A DNA stretch of 64,000 nt. Origin: Mycoplasmoidaceae bacterium. Its GTDB lineage: Bacteria; Bacillota_I; Bacilli_A; Mycoplasmatales; Mycoplasmoidaceae. The DNA lies in assembly GCA_024407855.1 (NCBI GenBank), contig JAKSVQ010000001.1:124001-188000 (forward strand). Reading direction: 5' to 3'. Shown here piece after piece: positions 33,875 to 44,186 of the stretch (its first letter is position 1; the number at the start of each line of letters is the position of its first letter). The notes below the pieces were generated by a model. The model did no database searches and was not told the origin of the DNA. It saw only the letters and a list, made by a program, of their open reading frames with translations. Position numbers and translations under genes: made by a program.

Positions 33875-35350
33875 ATGAATTACGAAACCATAGCTTTAAT
33901 TGTTAATTCAATACTTCTAGCAGTTGTTATTGCTGGTACTGGTATTTTAATTTGACGATTAAAACTTGGAAATAGAAATAAAGTCTTATTATTCATTCTT
34001 TTTATTTTCTACTGAATGGCACCATTGATGACTAGAGAATATACTGGACAAATGCATATTCATCAGCCAAACATGGATGGTGGTAGTTTATTATGAATTC
34101 CATTAGCTATTTATGGTTTTACTGGATTATTATGACGTCCATTAACTGATGTTTTAAGTTACAAAATGAAATCAAGAAGAAATGTAATTTTCATTTCTTT
34201 AGCTATGCAGCTAGCAACAATATGACCAATGTTTGTGTGACCAGGTTCATTTGCTTGCAATATTATTCAATCAATTGGAACGGGTGTTGGTGCATCAGGT
34301 ATTGGTTTATTTAACTTAATGTTTTCCGAACAAGAACATAGAAGAAAAATTTTTACAACTGTATCAATTTTGGTTTTACCTTTGTTAATTGCTGAATTTA
34401 TTACTTCATGTATTGAAGCAGTATTGTGTGGTCTGGTTCCTGAACACGGTCCTAGATTTGATCCTGAACCAACAATATATCTTGATTATTTAAAGTGATT
34501 GTGACTCCTAGCCATTGTTTTCATTCTTATTTCGTTCTTAATTACACTATATATTCGTGAAGATCGACAAACATTATTTCATAATTTAACAACAAAAGAG
34601 CCAGTTAAGACTAAACATGATTGGTCTGTTGTATGGCTAGTTTGCCTAGCTGCCATTTGTTTTGGATTTGTTCGTTGAGTAACAGCTGGTCCTAGTTCAG
34701 TAACACAATTAATCTATATTGCCTTTGCATTTGATATCCCAACACCAAATGCTATTTATCCAACATATGTTATTGATCAAGTCAAATTCTTTGAAGGATA
34801 TTTATCTTTAGTATTTGCTATTGGACAATTAATTGGAGCAATTATTGCTGCTGCATTCTTAGCAAAACACCAAAACAAAATGAAGTGAATTTTAATAGCT
34901 ATTGGTGCAACATTATGATTCTCATATTTAATAATCAACATGAATATTATCAATGTTCCTGTTTACTTTAGTACTAACTTACTAAATGGTTTAGGTTATG
35001 GATTAATGTATCCAGTATTTGTTGGTATTATGTTGAATAAATATTTTACAAAGAGTAGTATTGTTACACCAATCGGCTTATATAACACAAGTTTAGCTTT
35101 AGGAATTACTGGTGGTTCATTATTTAATAATATTATCAAGGGAGATGTCTTTGACTTCCACTATAGCGAAACAACATCTCATATTGCTGCCTTTGACCAC
35201 AAAAATACAGTAGTTAATTGTGTAACAATTGGCATTGTGTTATTAATGATTTTAATGTTTGCTTTATCTTATGTTACACATACAAAACATCCACCAGGAA
35301 AAGGACAAGCTAACATAAGATTTAACACTGGAAGTGAAATGGAGATATAG
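33875..35350 (+). CDS. MFS-like 12-helix transporter (tandem paralog)
   Basis: A 491-residue membrane protein with the same twelve-helix pattern as the preceding gene. Matching segments include the end of helix 2 (APLMTREYTGQMH), the loop KSRRNVIFISLAMQL, the glycine-rich GTGVGASGIGLFNLMF and the C-terminal SYVTHTKHPP, so the two arose by tandem duplication. UGA supplies several Trp residues. It ends only 1 base before the PL8 lyase start, so these two are almost certainly co-transcribed and perhaps translationally coupled. This tight link suggests that it imports a product of the lyase. Confidence 0.8.
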
Positions 35351-35351
35351 T

Positions 35352-37382
35352 ATGAAAAAGACATGATTATTATTACCGATTGCAGCATCACAATGCGTGA
35401 TGCCATTAGTAAGTTGCACACCAACAAATGATTCGTTTCCATACGAAACATTATTGAAATCTTATCAAAAGATGTTGTTAGAAACAATCGACACTTCAGC
35501 ATATAAAGATAAAACAATTGAAGAAATAAAAAGTGAATTAGATGAAGTACCTGAAACTAAGTTTCAAAAAGACTTTACAGCATATAAATTTCACAATATA
35601 GATTACACTAATGGTGATAAAGCATTATGACCCGCACACCAACACATTGTTCGTGCACTTCAAATTGCGATATTGGCATATCAGAAAAAAGATAATGATT
35701 TAATGGATATTGCAAACCGACTAACAGGTTTTTGATTATGTAATGAATTTCATAATGAAAATTGATGATTTAATCAAATTGGTGTACCAAGAGACTTTAG
35801 TAATCTTGCTATCTTTGTTATTGATAATTTACCAAGTGATCAACAAAAGTGCATGATGGAATGACTGCATCACGGATCTTTAAAATATAATCCTGAAACC
35901 CTTGATGAAACAGGGACAAACATGTTTTGAGCTGGTGATATTACATTGAAATGTGGTTTGCTAGCAAAAGACTATTCAGAAATTGAATTAATGTTTGAAA
36001 AAGTTGGTGATGAAATCAAACTTGATAAAGATGAAGGATTCCAATCAGATGGAAGTTATTTCCAACATGGTCATCAGTTATATTCTGGTGGTTATGGACG
36101 ACAAGGTGCATTGCTTTTAGCAAAAATTGCATCAGCTTTTATTGATTCTGATATTGAACTAGACGAAAATAAACTAAAAATTATTATTTCATTTGTTGTT
36201 GATGGTCTTAAATATTTTACTCATAAAAACAATTTCAACTGACAATGTATGGGTAGAACATTTGTTCGAAAACAAGCAACACAATTTGATGGTGGAACAA
36301 CAGACTTAGGAAATATTGATGAATTGAGATACTTTGCACAATTACCTAATTGTCCAAGGAAAGACGAATTATTAGAATTATTAGATCATTGGAAAAAAGG
36401 TGAACCAACATTTAACGGAGTTAAATTCTTTCCAAAATCAAAATTTGCTGCTTCTTGTATTGATGGAATCTATATCGGTTTTAAAGGAACTGCTGGCGAT
36501 TTAATTAACTGTGAGATTGCAAACGATGAAAACATCTTATCGCATAACATGGTTTTTGGTGTTAACACTTGTGTTATGGAAAATGGTGATGAGTATGCTG
36601 ACATTTCACCATTATGAAATTATTCTGACATTCCTGGAGTTACCACTTATTCAGAAACAGATACAACATTGTTAAAATATGATAATGAATCATTTAAACA
36701 CACAAAAACTGGAGTGTTCTATGCTACCCAACATAAAGATAATGATAGTAAGAAGACTGACGAAGAACAAACATATGTTTGTATTACACAAGCAACATGG
36801 CATGAACACTTATGACCAAGTGTATCATGATACCGAATATCAGGTTTTGCTACACCTTACGGTTTAGCGGTTTTAGGTTGCGATATCCATGATAATGTTC
36901 ATGATGAATTATTAGCAACAACAGTTGAACAATGTTATAAAGCTCCAAGCAAAACATTTACTGTATCAGAAGATGAAAAAACCATTACTAATGGTAAAGT
37001 TGTTTATTCTAATATTGATGCTGACTCGGATTCTAAATTAAAATTTAATGTTGAAAGTCGTGGTGGTGAAAATTGATCTTGACATCGTAATAATCGTTCA
37101 TATGCGGTTGATGATTATCCAGAATATCGCGATGTGTTAACTATTAAAATAGACAATACTGATAGTTCAAAAAAATCAGAATATGCTTATGCAATACAAC
37201 CAGTTTCTCAACATACTTTAGGTCAATTTAAAGTAGCATGTAATAATAATGTAGCGCAAGCTATTGAAATGCCAGATGGAAGACTTGCTTGTAGATTCTT
37301 TGTAAATGGTGGTCAATTTATTTATCAACAAAAAAGTTATACAGGAGATGAAGGCGATTTCATAATATGTGATAAAAAATAG
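35352..37382 (+). CDS. Lipoprotein polysaccharide lyase, family PL8 (hyaluronate/chondroitin lyase type)
   Basis: A 676-residue surface enzyme with lipoprotein signal MKKTWLLLPIAASQCVMPLVSC (Cys22). The alpha/alpha-toroid catalytic part has NWWFNQIGVPRDFSN near residue 136 (family NWWxxEIGxP), ETGTNMFW, and DGSYFQHGHQLYSGGYG near residues 233-249, holding the catalytic His and Tyr. The Asn of NWW is the usual neutraliser of the uronate carboxylate. Beta-sandwich segments follow (WNYSDIPGVTTY, the PGTT-type motif, and SWHRNNRSYAVDDYPEY). The family cleaves hyaluronan, chondroitin sulfate or xanthan by beta-elimination. A host-associated mollicute would most likely attack host glycosaminoglycans. 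UGA=Trp occurs at more than ten places. Confidence 0.9.
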
Positions 37383-37400
37383 GCGTTAGCCTATTTTTTC
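37373..37400. terminator. Bidirectional terminator between PL8 lyase and RNase J
   Basis: Stem 37374-37384 with 37389-37399 and loop GTTA, with A- and T-runs on both sides. The stop codons of both convergent genes (37380-37382 and 37386-37388) lie within the hairpin. Confidence 0.9.
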
Positions 37401-39080
37401 ATCAAATACAGTTGCTTTAACTAAAGGACGTTTATTTTTATTCTTTCAGATAAAGAATGTTATTGTATTTTCAGCAATCTTTCTAATTGTTTGGTTAGTG
37501 ATTGGTTGATGAGATTCACTCATTTCCTTTTCAATGTTTTCTTTAATTGAATAACAAATCTTTTTAATTAATCCCATACTTGCATTAGCATAGAAGCAAC
37601 CACGAGTAATTAGGACTGGTAAACCAATAATTTTCTTTGCTTTACGGTCGATTACGATTGTTGCATTGAAGACACCATCAGTTCCAAGAATTCTTCTTGC
37701 TCCTAATACTTTAGAGTTATCTTCATTGATTTTCTTACCATCAACATAAACTTCTTTTGTATCAACAAATTCATCAGTAACCTTTAGTTCATGATCAATT
37801 AGTTTAACCTTTTGACCATTAGATATTTGAATATATCGATCTGGTTCAATACCTAAAAATTCAACGTTTTGTTCCATTGCTGATAACATCTTATATTCAC
37901 CGTGAATTGGAATAATGTATTTAGGTGCAACCAATTTAATCATTAATTCAAGTTCTGTTTGTGTTGCGTGACCTGAAGCATGTAATTTACATGTTGGAGA
38001 GTTTTGAACAACCTTAACACCACATTTATATAGTTTGTTAACCAATTCTTCAACTGAAGCAAAGTTTCCTGGAATTGGGTTTGAACTAAACAAGATAGTA
38101 TCACTTGGTTTTAAAATAACATGTGGATACTTTCCGGCTGTCATCATACTTAATGCTGCAGTAGGTTCTCCTTGAGAACCAGTTAGAACAATAACTAATT
38201 CATTATCAGGTGTATTTTTAATATCACATGGTTCAACAAAGTCTGTTTTAAATGTTTTTAACAAACCAGTATTTATTGAAGTACGGATGTTGTCATCCAT
38301 AGTTTTTCCAATAATACAAATACGTTTATTTAAATTGATTGCAATTTCAATAATGTTTTGAATACGACGTAAGTTTGAAGCAAATGTTGTAATGAAAACT
38401 CGACCCGGAGCTTTTGAAATTTGTCTCCTTACTTCATCAAGAACATATTTTTCTGATGTTGAAAAACCTTGTGCTTCAGCATTTGTTGTTTCACAAAGCA
38501 ATAAATCAACACCACGTTTAGCAACTTCACAGATCTTATGAATGTCTGTTTGTTCCATTTTGTTTGTAAAGTCAAATCTAAAGTCACCACAAGTTACAAC
38601 ATTTCCATTTGGTGTTTGTAAACAAACTCCATAACATAAAGGAATTGAGTGACAAACTCTAAAGAAATCAATCTTAAAGTGTTTTGATTCAATTTTTAGA
38701 TCATCTTTTAATTCAACAAATTTTTCAATCTTTGCATCAGGATGTTCCTTCATTTTACGTTTTAAGATGTTTTGAACAAGTAAGCTTCCATAGATTACTG
38801 GAATCTTAACGGTCTTTAATAAGAATGGAACACCACCAATGTGGTCTTCGTGAGCATGGGTAATAATTAAACCTTTAATTTTGTTTTGGTTTTGAACTAA
38901 GTAATCAAATGGACAAATTACTGATGTAACACCAGGTAATTCATTTTCATCACTAAATTTATTACCACAATCGATAATGAATAATTCATCGTCATATTCA
39001 ACGATGTACATATTCTTACCAATTTCTTCTATTCCACCTAAAGCAAATACAGTTGTTGGTTTTTTATTTAAGTCTGGCAT
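37386..39080 (-). CDS. rnj: Ribonuclease J
   Basis: A 564-residue metallo-beta-lactamase/beta-CASP RNase that performs 5'-3' exo- and endonucleolytic mRNA decay. The start PTTVFALGGIEEIGKNMY and motif 2 THAHEDHIGG are typical, followed by VCHSIPLCYG, TCGDFRFD and the beta-CASP motifs TTFASNLRRI, LTGSQGEP and HASGHATQ with HGEY. The C-terminal domain includes DGVFNATIVID. A UGA near the end (FFIWKNKNK) must be read as Trp, giving a basic tail that reaches into the shared terminator. Mollicutes usually have two RNase J paralogs; which one this is cannot be told. def lies 8 bases upstream. Confidence 0.93.
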
Positions 39081-39088
39081 ATTGCCTC

Positions 39089-39664
39089 CTAATAAACAAT
39101 TAAAGATTTATCTTTATCTAGTCATTTATTTTTCTTATCAATTCGTTGATAATATAAAATTCCTGATAAATGATCAATCTCATGTTGCAAACAAACAGAG
39201 AATAAACCTTCAGCATTGATTGTGATTGGTTTGTTATCATGCAACATATCTAAAGCTTTAACTCTCACTTTGTTAAATCTTTTAACATGTCCAGCATGAT
39301 CTTTTAGAACTGATAAGCACCCTTCACCTTGTTTTAGGTAGCAACAAGCAACGCTTGTAGCAACTATTTCAGGATTAGCTAATAGATAATGTTGCTCTTT
39401 ACCATTTTCATCATCAAAGTGAATGTAGATAATTCTCTTATCACAGCCAACTTGTGGTCCAGCAACAGCTATACCATTTCTAATGCCTAGTTCTTCATCT
39501 CTGTTTTGATAACAAGCATCAATATAGTTAACCATTTTGTTAACTAATAATGAATCAGTTTTATCTAAAGGAAGTTTTACATCCTTGCATTGTTTAGATA
39601 AAAAGTCATTGCTATCCTCTAATATTCAATCAGAAGACGGTTTAAGATCTTGTATTTTCAACAT
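39089..39664 (-). CDS. def: Peptide deformylase
   Basis: A 191-residue metalloenzyme removing the formyl group from nascent N-terminal Met. Motif 1 is GIAVAGPQVG (usual GxGLAAxQ), motif 2 is QGEGCLSV with the metal Cys, and motif 3 is LQHEIDHLSGILYYQRI with the metal His pair and catalytic Glu. An N-terminal extension (MLKIQDLKPSSDWILEDSNDF) is typical of the Gram-positive/mycoplasma type, and its Trp is UGA. The C-terminus passes one more UGA (KNKWLDKD). It is the first gene of the def-rnj operon and diverges from the hydrogenase operon with a 91-base gap. Confidence 0.94.
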
Positions 39665-39709
39665 TAATGATATTATATATATAAAATATATTTTTTATAT
39701 GATATTAAC

Positions 39710-39749
39710 TATAATTATTAAAGATATATCTTTAATAATAAATAGGAGG
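39710..39749 (+). promoter_or_regulatory. Hydrogenase operon promoter with overlapping 26-base palindrome
   Basis: TATAAT at 39710-39715 fits a -10 box. A perfect palindrome of 26 bases, built on AAAGATATATCTTT, spans 39714-39739 and so covers the end of the -10 box and the probable start site near 39722. A strong ribosome-binding site AGGAGG lies at 39744-39749. A palindrome over the start site is the usual place for a repressor operator. It could instead form an RNA hairpin at the 5' end. No strong -35 box is seen. Confidence 0.6.
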
Positions 39750-39755
39750 AAAACT

Positions 39756-40238
39756 ATGACTATTGAAGAATTTTCAAGTAAAGTAAAACAAATTCATAAG
39801 TCAAACGGTACCAAATTAATGTGTCTACAAGTGGCGCAATCTGAATTTGGTTACCTTTCTCAAGAAGTAATGAGAATCGTTGCTGATGAATTTGATACAA
39901 CAACAAGTGAGATATATTCAATTGCTAGTTTTTATGCACAATTCTCTTTTGTTAAAAAAGGAAAATACGTTATCAATGTTTGTTTAGGTACAGCATGTTA
40001 CGTAAAAGGTAGTGCATTAATTCTAGAAAAATTTGAACAAATATTAGGAATTAAATTAGGTGAAACAACAGCCGATGGTATGTTCACTCTTGCATGTGCA
40101 AGATGTGTCGGATGCTGTGGCTTGGCACCGGTTATTATGATTAATGACAAAGTCTTTTCAATCTCTCCTAATGATTGTCAAGATGTTATTGATAACATTA
40201 TTGCTCATGACAAGAATAAAATGGAGGCTAGCAAATAA
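39756..40238 (+). CDS. hydC: NuoE/HydC-type [2Fe-2S] subunit of NADH-linked hydrogenase
   Basis: A 160-residue thioredoxin-fold [2Fe-2S] protein, equivalent to NuoE of complex I and to the small subunit of trimeric electron-bifurcating hydrogenases. The four ligands are Cys76 and Cys81 (VCLGTACYV, C-x4-C) and Cys117 and Cys121 (ARCVGCCGLAP, C-x3-C). The helical N-terminus is LMCLQVAQSEFGYLSQEVM. The start is set by AGGAGG 6 bases upstream. A longer in-frame extension exists but overlaps def and lacks an RBS. It is the first gene of the hydC-hydB-hydA operon (gaps of 2 and 11 bases) and passes electrons between the FMN subunit and other centres. Confidence 0.92.
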   Translation: MTIEEFSSKVKQIHKSNGTKLMCLQVAQSEFGYLSQEVMRIVADEFDTTTSEIYSIASFYAQFSFVKKGKYVINVCLGTACYVKGSALILEKFEQILGIKLGETTADGMFTLACARCVGCCGLAPVIMINDKVFSISPNDCQDVIDNIIAHDKNKMEASK

Positions 40239-40240
40239 TT

Positions 40241-42124
40241 ATGGCAATTACAATTTCCCAACTTAAAGCTATAAAAGAAAAGTTAGCTAAAAGAATTAAT
40301 GACCGAAGAGCAGGCTTAGCAAAAGCTGAAAAAACTGGTAAGAAGCAAATATTAGTTTGTGCTTCTACTGGTTGTTTAAGTAATAAATCTAACGAAGTTA
40401 TTGAATATTTCAAAAAAGCAATTAAGTTACATAAGATTGAAAATAAAGTTGAAGTATCACAAACTGGTTGTCACGGTCTTTGTGCACAAGGACCAGTTGT
40501 ATTAGTTTACCCTGAAGGTATTTTCTACCGTAAGGTAAACCGTACAAGTGCCGCTAGAATTCTTGAAGAACACATTATTGGTGGAACACCAGTAAAAGAA
40601 TTTATTTGACCAAGCCAACTTGATGAAAAGAAAAATATTATTCCTCTAAATAAAACTCATTTCTATAAACATCAAGTTAAGATTGCATTAAAGAATGCTG
40701 GTATTATTGATCCGGAAAATATTGATGAATACATTGCATGTGATGGTTACTTTGCATTACATAAAGTGTTAACATCAATGAAACCAGATGATGTAATTAA
40801 AGTAATTACAGATTCACAACTCCGTGGTCGTGGTGGTGGTGGTTTCCCAACAGGATTAAAATGATCATTGACTAAAAAATCAGTAAGCAAGAAGAAATAT
40901 GTTTGTTGTAATGCTGATGAAGGTGACCCAGGTGCATTCATGGATCGTTCAATCCTTGAAGCAGACCCACACTCAGTAATTGAAGCAATGGCTATTGCTG
41001 CATACACTATTGGGGCTGATGAAGGTTTCATTTATGTTCGTGCTGAATACCCAATTGCTGTTCAAAGACTTGAAACTGCAATTGCGCAAGCAAAGAAATA
41101 TGGATTACTTGGAAGAAACATTCTTGGAACAAACTTTAGTTTTAAACTATCTTTAAGATTGGGTTCTGGTGCCTTTGTTTGTGGTGAAGAAACTGCATTA
41201 ATGACTTCAGTTGAAGGTAATCGTGGTGAACCAAGACCAAGACCTCCATTCCCAGCCGTTAAAGGTTTGTTTGGTAAACCAACATTATTAAATAACGTTG
41301 AAACATATGCTAACATTACAAGAATTATCTTGAATGGTGCATCTTGATTCAACAAGATTGGTACAGAAAAATCTAAAGGTACAAAAGTATTTGCTGTTGG
41401 CGGAAAGATCAACAACACTGGACTTATCGAAGTACCAATGGGAACATCATTAAGAGAAATCGTATTTGATATTTGTGGTGGTGTACCTAATGGTAAAGAA
41501 TTTAAAGCTGCTCAAACTGGTGGACCATCTGGTGGATGTATTCCAGCCAAATTACTAGATACTCCAATTGATTATGAAAACCTAATGGCAATTGGATCAA
41601 TGATGGGATCTGGTGGATTAATTGTTATGGATGAAGACAACTGTATGGTTGACATCTGTAAATTCTATATGGAATTCTGTGTTGAAGAATCTTGTGGTAA
41701 ATGTGTTCCATGTCGTATTGGAAACAAACGATTACTTGAATTATTAACAAAGTTTACTGAAGGTAAAGCTAAAGAATCTGATATTGCTAAGATAGAAGAA
41801 CTAGCTGCTCACATTAAGGCAACTTCAGCTTGTGGTTTAGGACAATCATCTCCAAACCCAATTCTTTCAACTCTACGTTATTTTAAAGATGAATATATTG
41901 CTCACACTAAAGGACAATGTCCTGCTGGTGTTTGTAAAGCATTAACTGGTTATTGAATTGATCCAGCTAAATGTAAAGGTTGCTCAAGCTGTGCAAGAAA
42001 CTGTCCAGTGCAAGCAATTTCTGGAACTCCAGGCAAACCACCATATGTTATTGATAAATCAAAATGTATTAAATGTGGTGCTTGTGCAAGAAACTGTCGT
42101 TTCCAAGCTGTAGTTAAGAAATAA
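40241..42124 (+). CDS. hydB: NuoF/HydB-type NADH- and FMN-binding subunit
   Basis: A 627-residue flavoprotein subunit, the same length class as Thermotoga HydB. The N-terminal thioredoxin-like [2Fe-2S] domain has Cys40, Cys45 (CASTGC), Cys77 and Cys81 (GCHGLC). The NuoF core follows: [14 protein letters not shown] for [23 protein letters not shown] for FMN and [17 protein letters not shown]. The cluster site is [11 protein letters not shown] with a later Cys. The C-terminus has two [4Fe-4S] motifs, [12 protein letters not shown] and [11 protein letters not shown]. This domain set is found in electron-bifurcating hydrogenases rather than in complex I. It oxidises NADH in the cytoplasm. Several UGA codons are Trp. 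Confidence 0.95.
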
Positions 42125-42135
42125 AGGAGGGAATT

Positions 42136-43878
42136 ATGAAGAAATTAATTAATTTAATTATTGATGGTGTCAAAGTTCAAGCCGAAGAAGGCTCAACAAT
42201 TCTTGATGCTGCAAGAGCTAATGGAATCACAATTCCAACTTTATGTTATCTAAAAGGACTAAATGGTATCGGTGCTTGCCGTATGTGTTTAGTTGAAGTA
42301 AAGGGCGCAAGAGGTATGGTTGCTTCTTGTGTGTATCCTGTTGCTGAAGGTATGGAAGTATTCACTAATACTTGAAAGGTAATTCAAGCTCGTAGAAAAA
42401 ATCTTGAATTATTAATGTCTAACCATAGAAAAGATTGTTCTGACTGTGCGAAATCACATTTCTGTAAATTAAAAGAATATGGTGAAACATTCTTAATTGA
42501 TGATCATGCATATGATGGTGAAAAATCATCTCACACTTCTGATACATCATCACCATGTATTATTCGAGACCCAAGCAAGTGTATCCTATGTAAGAAATGT
42601 ATTGCTGTTTGTGAAAAGCAACAAGATGTTGGTGTTATTCATGCCAACAAACGTGGATTTAATACTTACATTGGTTGTGCTTTTGATGAAAAAATGGATA
42701 AGACAGCTTGTGTTGGCTGTGGCCAATGTACATTAGTTTGCCCAACTGGTGCATTAACTGAAAAACCAAGTTATGAAGAAGTATTTGAAAAATTAGCTGA
42801 TCCAAACTATATAGTAGTTTGCTCTCCAGCTCCATCAGTTCGTGCTGCATTAGGTGAAGAATTTGGTCTTCCAATTGGAACTGATGTAGAAGGAAAGATG
42901 GTTACAGCATTAAGACGTTTAGGCTTTAAATATGTCTTTGACGTAGATTTTGCTGCTGACTTAACCATTATGGAAGAAGGATATGAATTCCTTGACCGTT
43001 TAAATAATGGTGGTAAACTACCATTAATTACTAGCTGTTCTCCTGGTTGAATAAATTACTGTACTGCATATTATCCAGAATTTATTCCAAACCTATCAAC
43101 AGCTAAATCACCTATGCAAATGCAAGGTGCAGTAACTAAAACATATTGAGCAAAGAAAATGGGAATTGACCCAAAGAAGATCTTCACTGTTCATATTATG
43201 CCATGTACAGCAAAGAAATCTGAAATTCAATATGGTTGTGATGCATTAAAGGGAATGCGAGATACTGATGCTGTATTAACAGTTAGATCATTAGCGAAGA
43301 TGATTCGTTTAATGGGAATTAACTTTGCAAAGTTACACAATGGTAAATTTGATGACATATTAGGTGAATCAACAGGTGCTGGTGTAATCTTTGGCGCTTC
43401 TGGTGGTGTAATGGAAGCAGCATTAAGAACAGTTGCTGATGTTGTGACTGGTGAAGATTTAAAGCAAATTGAATACAAGAAGGTTCGTGGAACTAAAGGT
43501 ATTAAAGAAGCAACTTTAAACTTGAAGGGTAAAGAAGTTAAAGTTTGTGTTGCTTCTGGATTAGCTAACGCTAAACAAGTTCTTGAGGCGGTTAAAGCTG
43601 GTAAGAAAAAATATCACTTCATTGAAATCATGTGTTGTCCAGGTGGATGTGTTAACGGTGGTGGCATGCCATATGTTGACTATGATAAGATTCAACGTGA
43701 AGAAGTTATTAAACTTCGTTCTAAAGCTCTATATAAAAATGATGCTAAAAAAGAATTGCGTAAGAGTCATCAAAACCCTGCAATTATTAAAATTTACAAG
43801 GATTTCTTTGAAAAACCAAACTCTCATAAAGCGCATGAAATCTTACATAGAAGTTACAAAAAAAGAGAGTTTATATAA
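42136..43878 (+). CDS. hydA: [FeFe]-hydrogenase catalytic subunit HydA
   Basis: A 580-residue [FeFe]-hydrogenase. In order: an N-terminal [2Fe-2S] domain (GIGACRMCLVEV), the His-Cys3 cluster (HRKDCSDCAKSHFC), two [4Fe-4S] motifs (CILCKKCIAVC, CVGCGQCTLVCPTGAL), then the H-cluster domain with L1 TSCSPGW (301 and 302 are Cys and Ser), L2 MPCTAKKSE (Cys357) and L3 EIMCCPGGCVNGGGMP (Cys501, Cys505). A C-terminal tail of about 60 residues matches the small-subunit part. The canonical L1 is TSCCPxW, so the second Cys is replaced by Ser. It reduces protons with electrons from NADH and ferredoxin. RBS AAAGGAGGG precedes the ATG. Maturases HydE, HydF and HydG are not in this window. Confidence 0.95.
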
Positions 43879-43913
43879 TAATTAAAAAAACTATAATTTT
43901 TAATGATTTCATA

Positions 43914-43936
43914 TATAATATATACATATTAAGGAG
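43914..43936 (+). promoter_or_regulatory. Promoter and RBS of the ferredoxin gene
   Basis: TATAAT at 43914-43919 and a ribosome-binding site AAGGAG at 43931-43936 precede the ATG at 43949. A second TATAAT lies at 43892-43897. The ferredoxin may therefore be transcribed alone as well as by readthrough from hydA, after which no clear terminator is seen. Confidence 0.5.
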
Positions 43937-43948
43937 AATTAATAACTT

Positions 43949-44128
43949 ATGTCAAAAGCTGTCGTAAATAAATCAAAATGCTTAGGCTGTGGAGCTTGCA
44001 CTGGAGTTTGTCCAGTAGGTGCTGTAGCTATCGGTTCTGATGGCAAAGCCGGCGTAGACCAATCTAAATGTGTTGGTTGTGGTGCTTGTGCAGGAGTTTG
44101 TCCAGTTCAAGCTATCGAAAACAAGTAA
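43949..44128 (+). CDS. 2[4Fe-4S] ferredoxin
   Basis: A 59-residue clostridial-type ferredoxin with two perfect CxxCxxCxxxCP motifs: CLGCGACTGVCP near residues 11-22 and CVGCGACAGVCP near residues 41-52. The length and symmetrical repeat are those of small soluble ferredoxins. It is encoded 70 bases after hydA and ends at a TTCG-loop terminator. It is the likely low-potential partner of the trimeric hydrogenase and, elsewhere in the cell, of pyruvate:ferredoxin oxidoreductase. It is too short to be seen by a simple long-gene search. Confidence 0.95.
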   Translation: MSKAVVNKSKCLGCGACTGVCPVGAVAIGSDGKAGVDQSKCVGCGACAGVCPVQAIENK

Positions 44129-44142
44129 TAAGCATACATAAG

Positions 44143-44167
44143 TAAAAAGTGCTTCGGCACTTTTTTC
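44143..44167 (+). terminator. Terminator after ferredoxin
   Basis: Stem 44144-44152 with 44157-44165 closed by a stable TTCG loop and followed by T residues. Confidence 0.92.
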
Positions 44168-44186
44168 TTTTTATAATTTTATAAAG

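Noticed and set aside
31445..35350. Insertion element or phage origin of the transporter pair
   Set aside because: No transposase, integrase, terminal inverted repeats or target duplications are visible; the pair is best explained by tandem duplication.
39537..39755. A longer N-terminus for the NuoE-like hydrogenase subunit
   Set aside because: The extension overlaps the divergent def gene and contains the promoter and palindrome. The RBS AGGAGG at 39744-39749 sets the start at 39756.
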